NCBI GenBank assembly: GCA_046484045.1
Contig: JAWOBZ010000029.1
Coordinates: forward strand, 1 to 23,526
Length of the DNA: 23,526 nucleotides
Reading direction: 5' to 3'
DNA from: CAZHUM01 sp046484045
GTDB taxonomy: Archaea > Thermoplasmatota > Thermoplasmata > Halarchaeoplasmatales > Halarchaeoplasmataceae
Within the stretch, counting starts at the first letter, position 1, and each line of letters begins with the position of its first letter. Below the pieces are notes generated by a model, which made no database searches, was not told the DNA's origin, and worked only from the letters and a program-made list of their open reading frames with translations. Below, piece by piece: positions 7,494 through 14,679 of this stretch. The position numbers were made by a program, and so were the translations under genes.

Positions 7494-8399
7494 TTACCGA
7501 TAGCAGGAACCGTCGAACCTGGGTATCATAGCTTCTGACAGGGCGGAGGAATATATATCTTTCTCATGTATGTTCAGGGAGGTGGTTTTTATGTTTTTGT
7601 TCTCTCCACCAACCAGTCGGATCTTATCACTGACGGGATGTTCCTTCATTATCCTGAGTGCCGGACCTTTTCCAATTGTGGTGTATCCCAGTTTATCTCT
7701 CACCGCAGTGTACACAACCTCGTAGGTCTGGGTACCCTTTTTGACCATGTAGTTTTTACACGCGATACAGTAATCGTATCCCTCGGGAACTCCGGCCAGT
7801 TCACGTATCTGTTCCGACGGGTTTTTCTCTATATTCCCGCTTTCTTCTTCAGCTTGTTCAACGTCTAAGGTCACTTCGACTTCGAAAATATCTTTGAATA
7901 TGTCATACACGACTTCGCCTGCGTCTTCGCCGCCCTTCAAATTGATCTTCACCGGTTTCAGTCTGTTACCCAATGAGTCGATCTCACCTTCCCTTATCCG
8001 TGTGGAGCTTATGGGCATGAGGTCATCGGCTAGGACCGGGTCTACGACCACCAATTCCAAAGGAGGCATACTTTTCTCTTCCCTCAACTCGTTTATCTCC
8101 TCGCCCCTCTTCTTCGTTTCGTACGACACTACTAAAACATCATAGTCACCATCGACGGCAAAACCATATGTATCGTCGATCTCTTTTATCGCCCAGTTTT
8201 CATAAGACATCAAAAGATCCTCTAACTGTTTCTTCCTTTGTTCGTAACCTTTATCGATGTGCGGCTTCCATTCTTCCAGCATCTCGTCTGAGACGAGACC
8301 GATGGTGACGTCACCGTGCTCGAAAGCCGTCCTGATCATCTCGTGATGTCCCAGATGAAGCCTCTCGAAAGTGCCTCCCAGTATCACCTTCTTCCCCAT
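7494..8399 (-). CDS. coaD: Phosphopantetheine adenylyltransferase fused to a DUF84 (YjjX-like) domain
   Basis: A 301-residue fusion. Residues 1-~150 are the archaeal nucleotidyltransferase that makes dephospho-CoA from 4'-phosphopantetheine and ATP: GGTFERLHLGHH carries the HxGH motif and ISSTRIREG the second nucleotide-binding motif. Residues ~155-301 resemble DUF84/YjjX NTP phosphatase (PVKI near the start, a SSALSEAMIPRF end). This bifunctional arrangement is known from Thermoplasmata. The C-terminal half looks degenerate: where DUF84 enzymes usually have a Gly-Ile-Glu-Gly-Gly type segment, this protein has YCIACKNYM, so phosphatase activity is doubtful. The ATG at 8399 has an AGGTGG Shine-Dalgarno. 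The gene follows the DUF2116 gene by 22 nt and probably shares its transcript. Confidence 0.9.
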   Translation of the reverse strand: MGKKVILGGTFERLHLGHHEMIRTAFEHGDVTIGLVSDEMLEEWKPHIDKGYEQRKKQLEDLLMSYENWAIKEIDDTYGFAVDGDYDVLVVSYETKKRGEEINELREEKSMPPLELVVVDPVLADDLMPISSTRIREGEIDSLGNRLKPVKINLKGGEDAGEVVYDIFKDIFEVEVTLDVEQAEEESGNIEKNPSEQIRELAGVPEGYDYCIACKNYMVKKGTQTYEVVYTAVRDKLGYTTIGKGPALRIMKEHPVSDKIRLVGGENKNIKTTSLNIHEKDIYSSALSEAMIPRFDGSCYR

Positions 8400-8421
8400 G
8401 ATATGCCACCTTTTCTCCCGA

Positions 8422-8604
8422 TCACATATACATCTGAAAAAACAGTAGACCCAAGAAAATTGCCAACAAGATATAGGTCAGATAGACCCTTTTCTTCCTC
8501 TTGTTCAACAATTCCTGGTACTCCTGTCTGCACTTCTCCGAACACAAAGTCTCCTCTAGAGGTATCGGCTTCCCACACACCTGACAGTGCTTATGAGGTT
8601 CCAT
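8422..8604 (-). CDS. DUF2116 zinc-ribbon membrane protein
   Basis: A 60-residue protein with an N-terminal zinc ribbon (CQVC at C7/C10 and CSEKC at C21/C25) followed by a single transmembrane helix, about residues 40-57 (VYLTYILLAIFLGLLFF). This is the DUF2116 architecture common in euryarchaea. By the positive-inside rule the ribbon should face the cytoplasm. Function is unknown. The ATG at 8604 has no clear Shine-Dalgarno and a TATA-like box (8628-8637) about 28 bp upstream, so the message is probably leaderless. It is the first gene of a two-gene unit with coaD. Confidence 0.88.
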   Translation of the reverse strand: MEPHKHCQVCGKPIPLEETLCSEKCRQEYQELLNKRKKRVYLTYILLAIFLGLLFFQMYM

Positions 8605-8627
8605 GGAAAGTAAAGAGATGTTCTTCG

Positions 8628-8637
8628 GTTATAATTA
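8628..8637 (-). promoter_or_regulatory. TATA-like box of the DUF2116-coaD unit
   Basis: AATTATAACC on the minus strand, centred about 28 bp upstream of the ATG at 8604. The element lies just downstream of the gltX remnant. Confidence 0.4.
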
Positions 8638-8650
8638 TTTTGATTGGTTT

Positions 8651-8731
8651 ATCTACCGATGCCCGTGAACAAGATAAAACGGCTCCAGATCCTCAACCCT
8701 AAAGACCTCCGTATCTTTCGAACTGCACTAT
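8651..8731 (-). pseudogene. Frameshifted remnant of the 3' end of a gltX gene
   Basis: The minus strand here matches the last ~26 codons of the intact gltX (10149-10226). By hand alignment about 63 of 78 positions agree, with one extra base. Translation reads IVQFERYGG, then after a one-base frame change RVEDLEPFYLVHGHR and a TAG stop. The intact copy reads IVQFERYGFVRVEDLERYYFVYGHR. The similarity stops sharply at 8732 and is not visible beyond the stop codon. The copy lies in the same orientation as gltX, on the far side of the ATPase gene. It may be the displaced end of the ancestral gltX left by an insertion, or debris of a second gltX copy. Confidence 0.85.
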
Positions 8732-8758
8732 CCCCGCCCAAAATTTATCCGCCACCAT

Positions 8759-8780
8759 ATCGTATTCTATACTGCACGAT
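8759..8780 (+). repeat. Operator-like repeat, copy 1, upstream of the ATPase TATA box
   Basis: A 22-bp element starting ATCGTATTCTAT. It agrees with copy 2 (8792-8813) at 17 of 22 positions, the first 12 identical. Its left arm is TCGTAT and its right arm GCACGA is a decayed mirror image. Copy starts are 33 bp apart, about three helical turns. Confidence 0.6.
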
Positions 8781-8783
8781 AAG

Positions 8784-8791
8784 TATATATA
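8784..8791 (+). promoter_or_regulatory. TATA box of the ATPase gene
   Basis: TATATATA, centred about 26 bp upstream of the ATG at 8814, which predicts a leaderless message. It lies exactly between the two operator-like repeats. Confidence 0.65.
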
Positions 8792-8813
8792 ATCGTATTC
8801 TATGCTATACGAC
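8792..8813 (+). repeat. Operator-like repeat, copy 2, over the transcript start of the ATPase gene
   Basis: A 22-bp element with perfect inverted arms TCGTAT and ATACGA separated by 10 bp. It ends at the base before the ATG at 8814, so it covers the predicted transcription start. A protein bound here and at copy 1 would be well placed to block TBP/TFB or polymerase. Confidence 0.6.
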
Positions 8814-10103
8814 ATGGAAAAAATCCATCTTATACTTCAGGATTGGTTCGAGAGGGATCTGCCTGAATTGGTCCAGAGGGATTTCGATTACTCCGAGTAT
8901 GAAGAAATAAATCTAATTCTGACTCTGATAGGGGTTCGCAGATCGGGAAAGACTTACTCGATGTATTTAGCCACTAGATATCTATTAGACAAAGGCGTTC
9001 CAAAGAAAAACATAATCTATATAAACTTGGAAGATGACAGGTTATACCCTTTAGAAGGAGGGGAACTGGATAATATACTTCAAACATATAAAGAATATTA
9101 TTCTCCACATGATGGTCATAGAATATATCTGTTGGTGGACGAACCTCAATCTATCGAGGGATGGGAGAGGTGGGTAAGAAGGATACAAGAAACCAGAGAA
9201 GAGGTTAAGATAATTCTCAGCGGATCTTCTTCGAAATTACTGTCATCCGAAATAGCCAGTACATTAAGAGGAAGAACAATATCTAAAGAAGTATTTCCTT
9301 TCACTTTCAAAGAATTTTTACGATACAAGGGTTTCAAAACCAAAGATATAGAGCACTCCCCCAGAAAATCTGAGTTAAAAAATCATCTAAGAGAATACCT
9401 AAAATATGGAGGATTTCCAGAAGTCATATTTTCTGAAACCAAGAAATCCGAGATCCTGAGGGAGTACTTCAGGACAATTTTCTTCAGAGACATCATTGAA
9501 AGATACGAGATAAGAAAGATAGACCTGATAGAGGATTTCGGAAGAATTCTTATGGATTACTCCGGCAAGCTGTTCAGCTACACTAAGATCAGAAATTATT
9601 TCAAAACCATCGGTAGAAAAGTCAGTAAGAACACATTGTCAGAATACATGAACTATTTCACTTCAGTCTATCTGATGTTCGAGGTCCCCCTCTTTTCATA
9701 TAAGATAAAAGATAGACTTCAATACCCTAGAAAGATATATCCTGTTGATACGGGACTGAGGAATGCAATCATCGGGAACGAACCAATGGGAAGACTGTGT
9801 GAGATAACTGTTTTCTTGCATCTCAGAAGAAAAAAACAAAAAATTCATTATTGGAAAGATAGAAATGGGAAAGAAATCGATTTCGTGATTGTAGAAGGCA
9901 AGAACCCTAAAAAATTGATCCAGGTCTGTTATGATTTGAAAGAAGAAAATAAGGAGCGAGAACTTAGATCATTAAAAGTTGGTATGGAAGAATTTAGCTT
10001 AGACAAATCTACTTTGATAACATGGGATGAAAGCGGGGTAGAAGAAATTGAAGAAAAAAAGGTAGAGAAAATTCCACTTTGGAAGTTCTTATTAAATAAC
10101 TAG
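8814..10103 (+). CDS. AAA_14/DUF4143 family ATPase (COG1373)
   Basis: A 429-residue P-loop protein of the COG1373 family, abundant in archaea and often in accessory DNA; the cellular role is poorly known. Walker A is GVRRSGKTY (G40-T47), Walker B is IYLLVDEPQ (~104-112), and SGSSSKLLSSEIASTLRGR is the sensor-like segment typical of the family. Residues ~200-410 form the DUF4143 part with a PD-(D/E)XK-like end, WKDRNGKEIDFVI. Where related proteins often have Glu-Val-Lys, this one has LIQVCYDL. An ATG at 8802 is in frame, but 8814 fits the TATA spacing. The coding sequence is visibly more A+T-rich than neighbouring genes, lies opposite to them, and is flanked by duplicated gltX ends, so it looks acquired. 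No integrase or antitoxin-like partner is visible. Confidence 0.9.
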   Translation: MEKIHLILQDWFERDLPELVQRDFDYSEYEEINLILTLIGVRRSGKTYSMYLATRYLLDKGVPKKNIIYINLEDDRLYPLEGGELDNILQTYKEYYSPHDGHRIYLLVDEPQSIEGWERWVRRIQETREEVKIILSGSSSKLLSSEIASTLRGRTISKEVFPFTFKEFLRYKGFKTKDIEHSPRKSELKNHLREYLKYGGFPEVIFSETKKSEILREYFRTIFFRDIIERYEIRKIDLIEDFGRILMDYSGKLFSYTKIRNYFKTIGRKVSKNTLSEYMNYFTSVYLMFEVPLFSYKIKDRLQYPRKIYPVDTGLRNAIIGNEPMGRLCEITVFLHLRRKKQKIHYWKDRNGKEIDFVIVEGKNPKKLIQVCYDLKEENKERELRSLKVGMEEFSLDKSTLITWDESGVEEIEEKKVEKIPLWKFLLNN

Positions 10104-10118
10104 ACTGAGGTAAGTCTA
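10101..10118 (+). terminator. Possible hairpin at the ATPase gene end
   Basis: TAGACT and AGTCTA form a 6-bp stem with a 6-nt loop beginning at the stop codon. There is no long T tract after it, and archaeal termination does not require hairpins, so a terminator role is weakly supported. Confidence 0.25.
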
Positions 10119-10148
10119 TAAAAGTTAGTATCTTTACATCACCATTAA

Positions 10149-11810
10149 TTACCGATGCCCGTAAACAAAGTAGTACCGCTCCAGGTCTTCTACCCGAACG
10201 AACCCGTACCTTTCGAACTGCACTATATCGTTGTCCCTGGCCTCGTCGATGTTCTTCTCGGCCATGCCGTGGTCCAAGGAAGAATCAGGGCGCTCGACTT
10301 TGGCTTCGTAGCCCTCACAGAGCCACTGGATCTTAAGGATGTCCTTGTTTCCAATACTGGTAAAGGTACCTTTCTTGCCATCCAGCTGGATATTGCAGAA
10401 GTTCTTAAGCCTGACCTCCTTTCCCTGGTTCTCTTCCCATTCCTTTTTAGGTATATAGACCTCGTTTCCGACTTTCAATTTTCTCATCCCTCTCTCGGAA
10501 AAGTCTGGATGTCTTGGAATCTCCGCTTTCTCTTCTGGATATTCACCTTCCAATTCGATCTTCACCGGCTGTGAAAGGAAGTAATACCGATTCGCCCGAG
10601 AATCGATGATCTCCCTGTTCCTAGCATACAATTTTGAAGCAGGGACCTCTATGTCAGTCAGAGACATACCGAAGTCCAGGATAAATTCTCTAACAGCCTC
10701 GGGCTGGATACCTCTTCTCCTAAGTGCCTGCAGCGACCACGTCCTCGGGTCGTCCCAACCTGTCAGGTCACCTTCTTTCAACCTGCGCTGGAAGTCGCTC
10801 TTGCTCAGTTTCAATTCTTCCACTCTCAGCATACCGTAGTGCAGGAACTCCGGTCCCTCCCATCCGAACAGGTCCCAGATGTATTTCTCCATCCGGTCTT
10901 CGATGACAAGATCCTTTCCTCGAAGAACGTGGGTCATACCCAGCAGATGGTCGTCTATGGCCCATGAGAACTCGAGCAGTGGCCAGACGTGGTATTTATT
11001 TCCCACTTTGGGATGAGGGTTGTTAGATATCCGGAATAAAACCCTATCTCTGAAAGCCGGGTCAGGATTCTCCATATCCGTTTTGATGCGTACCGTGGCC
11101 TCACCTTCGTCGAAAGCCCCCCTGAGCATTGCATCCCAATGTTCTAGATTTTCATCGATACTCTTTTTCCTGTGCTCGCATTCCTCACCGTTCTCCCTTT
11201 TTTCCCGCAGCTCCTGGGCGCTGCACTCGCAGACGTAGGCTTCTCCCATCTCTATTATCTTCTCGGCGTACTTGTAGTAGATATTCATCCTGTCCGATTT
11301 GTAATAGGTTTCGTGCCAATCCACGCCGAGCCAATCCAGACCATCTTCGATCATGTCGTAGGCATCGTGGAGCGGTTTCTTCTGTTCTGAACCGATGGTA
11401 TCGTCGTAGAACAGTATCAATTTGCCGTCGTTCCTCTTGACGTATTCGTCGTTCAGTATGACCATCCTAGCGTTGCCGATGTGCAGAGGACCGCTGGGAT
11501 ATGGAGCCATCCTCATCACAACATCCCCTTCAGCATCTAAATCCGGCAGTCGATCGACCTCGGCTTCCTCCTGCTCTTCGAAGAACTCTGGCATGAGCTC
11601 TTCCAACTGTTCTTTCTGCTCATCGATGGTTAATCCGTTAACTTCAGAGATAACCTCTCCGATCCTCTTTTTCGTACCCGCCGGGTCCTCCCTGCATTCT
11701 TCACACTCTCCCATGACTTTACCCATGACGGCACCCAATGTGGCTTCTCCCTCGAATTTGACAGCGTTCTTCAGAGCGTACTTCCGGATGAGTTCGTCTA
11801 CGTCGGTCAT
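10149..11810 (-). CDS. gltX: Glutamate--tRNA ligase, archaeal type
   Basis: A 553-residue class I synthetase that charges tRNA with glutamate. In most archaea the enzyme is non-discriminating and also supplies Glu-tRNA(Gln) for amidation. The HIGH motif is HIGN in PYPSGPLHIGNAR (~110-113) and the KMSKS motif is KLSKS (~331-338). The C-terminal half carries the archaeal/eukaryotic-type beta-barrel anticodon domain. I choose the ATG at 11810 over an upstream in-frame TTG (11828), because a TATA-like box (11832-11839) centres about 26 bp upstream of 11810 and there is no Shine-Dalgarno. The last ~26 codons are duplicated in degenerate form at 8651-8731, across the ATPase gene. The 3' end appears intact, so the enzyme should be functional. 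Confidence 0.95.
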   Translation of the reverse strand: MTDVDELIRKYALKNAVKFEGEATLGAVMGKVMGECEECREDPAGTKKRIGEVISEVNGLTIDEQKEQLEELMPEFFEEQEEAEVDRLPDLDAEGDVVMRMAPYPSGPLHIGNARMVILNDEYVKRNDGKLILFYDDTIGSEQKKPLHDAYDMIEDGLDWLGVDWHETYYKSDRMNIYYKYAEKIIEMGEAYVCECSAQELREKRENGEECEHRKKSIDENLEHWDAMLRGAFDEGEATVRIKTDMENPDPAFRDRVLFRISNNPHPKVGNKYHVWPLLEFSWAIDDHLLGMTHVLRGKDLVIEDRMEKYIWDLFGWEGPEFLHYGMLRVEELKLSKSDFQRRLKEGDLTGWDDPRTWSLQALRRRGIQPEAVREFILDFGMSLTDIEVPASKLYARNREIIDSRANRYYFLSQPVKIELEGEYPEEKAEIPRHPDFSERGMRKLKVGNEVYIPKKEWEENQGKEVRLKNFCNIQLDGKKGTFTSIGNKDILKIQWLCEGYEAKVERPDSSLDHGMAEKNIDEARDNDIVQFERYGFVRVEDLERYYFVYGHR

Positions 11811-11831
11811 GTATTCTTGATTAAACAATTA

Positions 11832-11839
11832 GGTATATG
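11832..11839 (-). promoter_or_regulatory. TATA-like box of gltX
   Basis: CCATATAC on the minus strand, centred about 26 bp upstream of the ATG at 11810. It lies in the gap after the dtxR-feoA gene, which suggests gltX has its own leaderless transcript. Confidence 0.45.
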
Positions 11840-11849
11840 GGTGTTTTGC

Positions 11850-12572
11850 TCACAACAGTTTCACGTAGATATCTTCGACGACGTCTTCTTCCAAAGCTAT
11901 GTCCGTTTCTCCAGCACGTATAATCCAGACCGGCTTTTTTTGATGGACTTTAAGGAGAGACCCGGGACCTATGTCGTAAGACAATAATTTGTGTAAACGG
12001 GGGTGACTTTCCGTAACGACGTACGCTACCTTTACCCTCTGACCGACATTGACTTTAGACAGAGGTATGATGGCGGGTTTGATAGTTTCTCTACCCGCTT
12101 TACAACATTTTCCCGGTGGTATCGGCATACCGTGGGGGCACTCGGACGGATGTCCCAGCAGAGTGCATATCCTGTCGGTCACTTCTTCCGAAAGCAGGTG
12201 CTCGAACTCACAGGCCGGGTTTTCAACTTCGTCTTCGCTCATATCCAAGATGTCCGTGAAAAGCCTTTCAGCTAGTCTGTGTCTTCTCACTATGTTTTTT
12301 GCAGCGGTCCTCCCTTTCTCAGTGAGCCTGACCTCGCTCTTGGCCATGACTATCATACCCCTGGATTCTAGCACATCTAAAACCGCCTCGCTCAACTTGC
12401 CCTTGTATCCGTGTCGGAACCTCCTCCTGTGCTCCCTTCGACCCTCTCTTCTCAGATCGTTGGAATATCTTTTCTTGAAATCCTCTTTGTTTCTCTTACC
12501 TTCTTCTTCTAGAGTCCATAATATCTCTAGAGCTTCGTCCACCTCGATCTCCGATATATCTCTCTCGTTCAT
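11850..12572 (-). CDS. DtxR-family metal-dependent regulator fused to a FeoA domain
   Basis: A 240-residue protein with three parts. The N-terminal winged helix (~1-95) is unusual: between its first helix and LSEAVLDVLESRGMI it has a strongly basic Arg-rich stretch (~36-58). The dimerization/metal domain (~96-155) has RRHRLAERLF, CEFEH (C121, E124, H125) and the ECPHGMPIP motif typical of DtxR/MntR. Residues ~167-240 are an SH3-like FeoA domain (IIPLSKVNVGQRVKV, YDIGPGSLLKV, ALEEDVVEDIYVKL). No separate feoA exists in the operon, so this domain may also serve FeoB. It is the last gene of the feo operon; its ATG overlaps the previous stop by 4 nt (ATGA). Iron or manganese as effector is inferred from the family. 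Confidence 0.9.
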   Translation of the reverse strand: MNERDISEIEVDEALEILWTLEEEGKRNKEDFKKRYSNDLRREGRREHRRRFRHGYKGKLSEAVLDVLESRGMIVMAKSEVRLTEKGRTAAKNIVRRHRLAERLFTDILDMSEDEVENPACEFEHLLSEEVTDRICTLLGHPSECPHGMPIPPGKCCKAGRETIKPAIIPLSKVNVGQRVKVAYVVTESHPRLHKLLSYDIGPGSLLKVHQKKPVWIIRAGETDIALEEDVVEDIYVKLL

Positions 12573-12721
12573 CTTTCATCTACCCCGGGGATAAATTCAT
12601 AACCGCAGTTAGGGCATTTGATCTTGTTGCATCCTTTGCTCAATGGGCAGGAATGACAGGCTGATAAACTGCCTTCTACGAACTTGTATCCGCAGAGCGG
12701 ACATCTATGTCTTTTCTTCAT
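12569..12721 (-). CDS. Small Cys-rich (zinc-ribbon-like) protein of the feo operon
   Basis: A 50-residue protein read from the minus strand. Cysteine pairs are CPLC (C7, C10), CHSC (C22, C25), then C31, and CPNC (C36, C39); the middle reads SACHSCPLSKGCNKIKCPNC. This suggests one or two zinc or iron-sulfur sites. Both ends overlap neighbours in ATGA junctions: the ATG at 12721 overlaps the feoB stop, and its TGA overlaps the dtxR-feoA start. The tight coupling argues that it is real. Similar small Cys-rich ORFs beside feoB occur, to my recollection, in other archaea and some deltaproteobacteria. A FeoC-like role is a guess. Confidence 0.85.
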   Translation of the reverse strand: MKKRHRCPLCGYKFVEGSLSACHSCPLSKGCNKIKCPNCGYEFIPGVDER

Positions 12722-14679
12722 AACAATCCTCCTATGAACTTCATCGTGTGATTGAGGACTCCCGCAACGAAGAATGCGAAGGGGATTATAAACCCGATGA
12801 TTCCGAGTGCCGTCTTGATGCCTCTCTCCTTTATTATTATGAGTAGATTAGCTATGCACGGAACGAACAATGTTATCGCGACGGTGGCCACCAGGACCTG
12901 ACGTGCCATCATCTCGCCGGACATATCTAAGATACTTACGGCTCCGAAATCCCTTCTAAGGAAACCCAATAGGAATGCGACCGATGTTTCGGACGGGAGC
13001 CCCATCCAGTGTACCACGATAGGTCTTAAACCATCGATGGCTAAGTCGAGTACACCGGTTATATTTGCGACGCTTATGATGAACGTACCCAATATGAACA
13101 AGGGCACCGCTTCCTTGAAGAACATCATCACCTTGTAGTAAGTCTTCCTTAACACGTTGTCCCATTTCGGCACCCTTAGAGGGGGTAATTCCATGATAAA
13201 GTCCCCCCTTCCACCTGGTAAAATTTTTGAAGCTAACCACGCGACCAGAAGAAGCTGTGAAGCGATAACTATCACCCACAGTGCGAAATACTGGATCGGC
13301 AGGATCGTCATGATGGCGAATATCACACCCAACTGTGCCGAACATGGGATACCGAGTGCGAGCATCGTCGTGGCGATCACCCTCTCTTTTTTAGTATCCA
13401 GCACTCTTGTTGTCAGCGTCGCCATGGTGTCGCACCCGAAACCCAAAACCATAGGGAGCACCGCTTTTCCATTGAGTCCCACTTTTCTGAATCCTTTGTC
13501 CGCCATGGCGGCTAATCTCGGTATGTATCCCACGTCTTCCAGGATCGAGAATGCTAAGAAGAAAGTGGTTATCAGCGGCAATATAAGGGCTATCGCCCAC
13601 GTGAGTCCCACGGTTATGACTCCATACTTTCCCACGAGTATCTCAGACACGAAGTTGTTTCCGATGTGTTCGTAGGTGACTTCCGTGATGAAGGGATTGA
13701 TGTGATTTCCGAATAGATCCACCTCTATGAAATCCACCGCCAGCTGGGCACCTACGTATCCGACAAAAGTATACAGTAAAAGTAATACACCTATAAAGAT
13801 GGGGACTCCGGTTATGGGTTTCATGGTCAGTGCGCTCAATTTGTTCTTGAAGCTCGTCCTTTCAACCTCCTTTTTTTTCATATATTTGGAGGATAGTCTT
13901 TGTGCCTTCTTTCGTAGTGAATTACGTATGAGATAGCTGATATCACGGCTGAATTCGTGATGGAGTCTCGAAAGTATTTTATCGGCTTCTGTTTTCCTTT
14001 CTTCGCCGAATTTTTCGATGATAAAATCATTCATCTCCTCCTGTGCACTGATGTATAGTACAGATACACCTCGGCTCCCCAGAATATCCGCTAACTCGTC
14101 GATAGCTTTCTCTATCTTCGGATGATAAGTTGGTTTTATAGAAGGAACCGACGCATTTTTCAACTCGGCTTTTAACCTCTTTATACCTCTCCTTTCCGGA
14201 GCCACGGTTTCCACAATCGGTATCCCGAGTTCTTCGGATAGCCCCTGGGTGTCGATCTCGATCAACCTGGCCTTTGCCTCGTCGACCATGTTCAAATCAA
14301 GGACCATGGGAACACCGAGTTCTGAAAGTTGTAACAAGAACATCAGGGTCCTCGTTAAGTTCTTAGCGTCGGCAACCTGGATCAATCTATCAGGATCGCT
14401 ACCCAGCAGGATATCTCTAGCCACCTTTTCATCTTCGCTTATCGGTGTAAGAGAATCCGCCCCAGGTGTATCTATTATGCTCTCGGTTTCCCTTCCAAAT
14501 CTTATATCACCCATGCTGACTTCGACGGTAGTGCCGGGATAATTCGATACTTCTCTGTACTTCCCGGTAAGGGCGGAGAAAACAACCGATTTGCCGACGT
14601 TTGGATTCCCTACCAGCACGTTGAGATGTTCATCTTCCGATATCCCAAGAGCTTTTCTGGCATACTTGATCTCAATCAC
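12718..14679 (-). CDS. feoB: Ferrous iron transport protein B
   Basis: A 653-residue inner-membrane Fe(II) transporter with an N-terminal G domain: G1 GNPNVGKS (24-31), G2 around T50-T51 (NYPGTTVEV), G3 DTPG (70-73), G4 NMVD (130-133). A helical linker (~165-275) leads to the membrane part (~290-650) with about nine to ten hydrophobic helices. The first gate segment reads GFGCDTMATLTTRVLDTKK, where classical FeoB has Gly-Cys-Asn-Val-Pro-Ala; the following LGIPCSAQLGV keeps the conserved Cys. The start is a GTG at 14679 inside the upstream dtxR gene (8-nt overlap), so translation is probably coupled; no better start exists before the G1 motif. Fe(II) is the likely substrate; Mn(II) cannot be excluded. 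Confidence 0.93.
   Translation of the reverse strand: MIEIKYARKALGISEDEHLNVLVGNPNVGKSVVFSALTGKYREVSNYPGTTVEVSMGDIRFGRETESIIDTPGADSLTPISEDEKVARDILLGSDPDRLIQVADAKNLTRTLMFLLQLSELGVPMVLDLNMVDEAKARLIEIDTQGLSEELGIPIVETVAPERRGIKRLKAELKNASVPSIKPTYHPKIEKAIDELADILGSRGVSVLYISAQEEMNDFIIEKFGEERKTEADKILSRLHHEFSRDISYLIRNSLRKKAQRLSSKYMKKKEVERTSFKNKLSALTMKPITGVPIFIGVLLLLYTFVGYVGAQLAVDFIEVDLFGNHINPFITEVTYEHIGNNFVSEILVGKYGVITVGLTWAIALILPLITTFFLAFSILEDVGYIPRLAAMADKGFRKVGLNGKAVLPMVLGFGCDTMATLTTRVLDTKKERVIATTMLALGIPCSAQLGVIFAIMTILPIQYFALWVIVIASQLLLVAWLASKILPGGRGDFIMELPPLRVPKWDNVLRKTYYKVMMFFKEAVPLFILGTFIISVANITGVLDLAIDGLRPIVVHWMGLPSETSVAFLLGFLRRDFGAVSILDMSGEMMARQVLVATVAITLFVPCIANLLIIIKERGIKTALGIIGFIIPFAFFVAGVLNHTMKFIGGLL

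Noticed and set aside
8732..8813. The two 22-bp repeats as a start of a CRISPR-like array
   Set aside because: There are only two imperfect copies, separated by a TATA box of 11 bp spacing; the arrangement fits an operator, not an array.
8644..8910. 88-codon plus-strand frame across the gltX remnant and ATPase promoter
   Set aside because: It runs through a pseudogene fragment, the TATA box and the ATPase start in another frame; nothing supports translation.
10101..10118. Hairpin after the ATPase gene as a mobile-element end
   Set aside because: No matching inverted repeat occurs at the other end of the insert (8732-8758); it remains only a weak terminator candidate.
14672..14679. 8-nt overlap at dtxR/feoB as a possible frameshift fusion
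   Set aside because: Both proteins are full length with normal ends and starts; overlaps of this kind occur at each junction of this operon.
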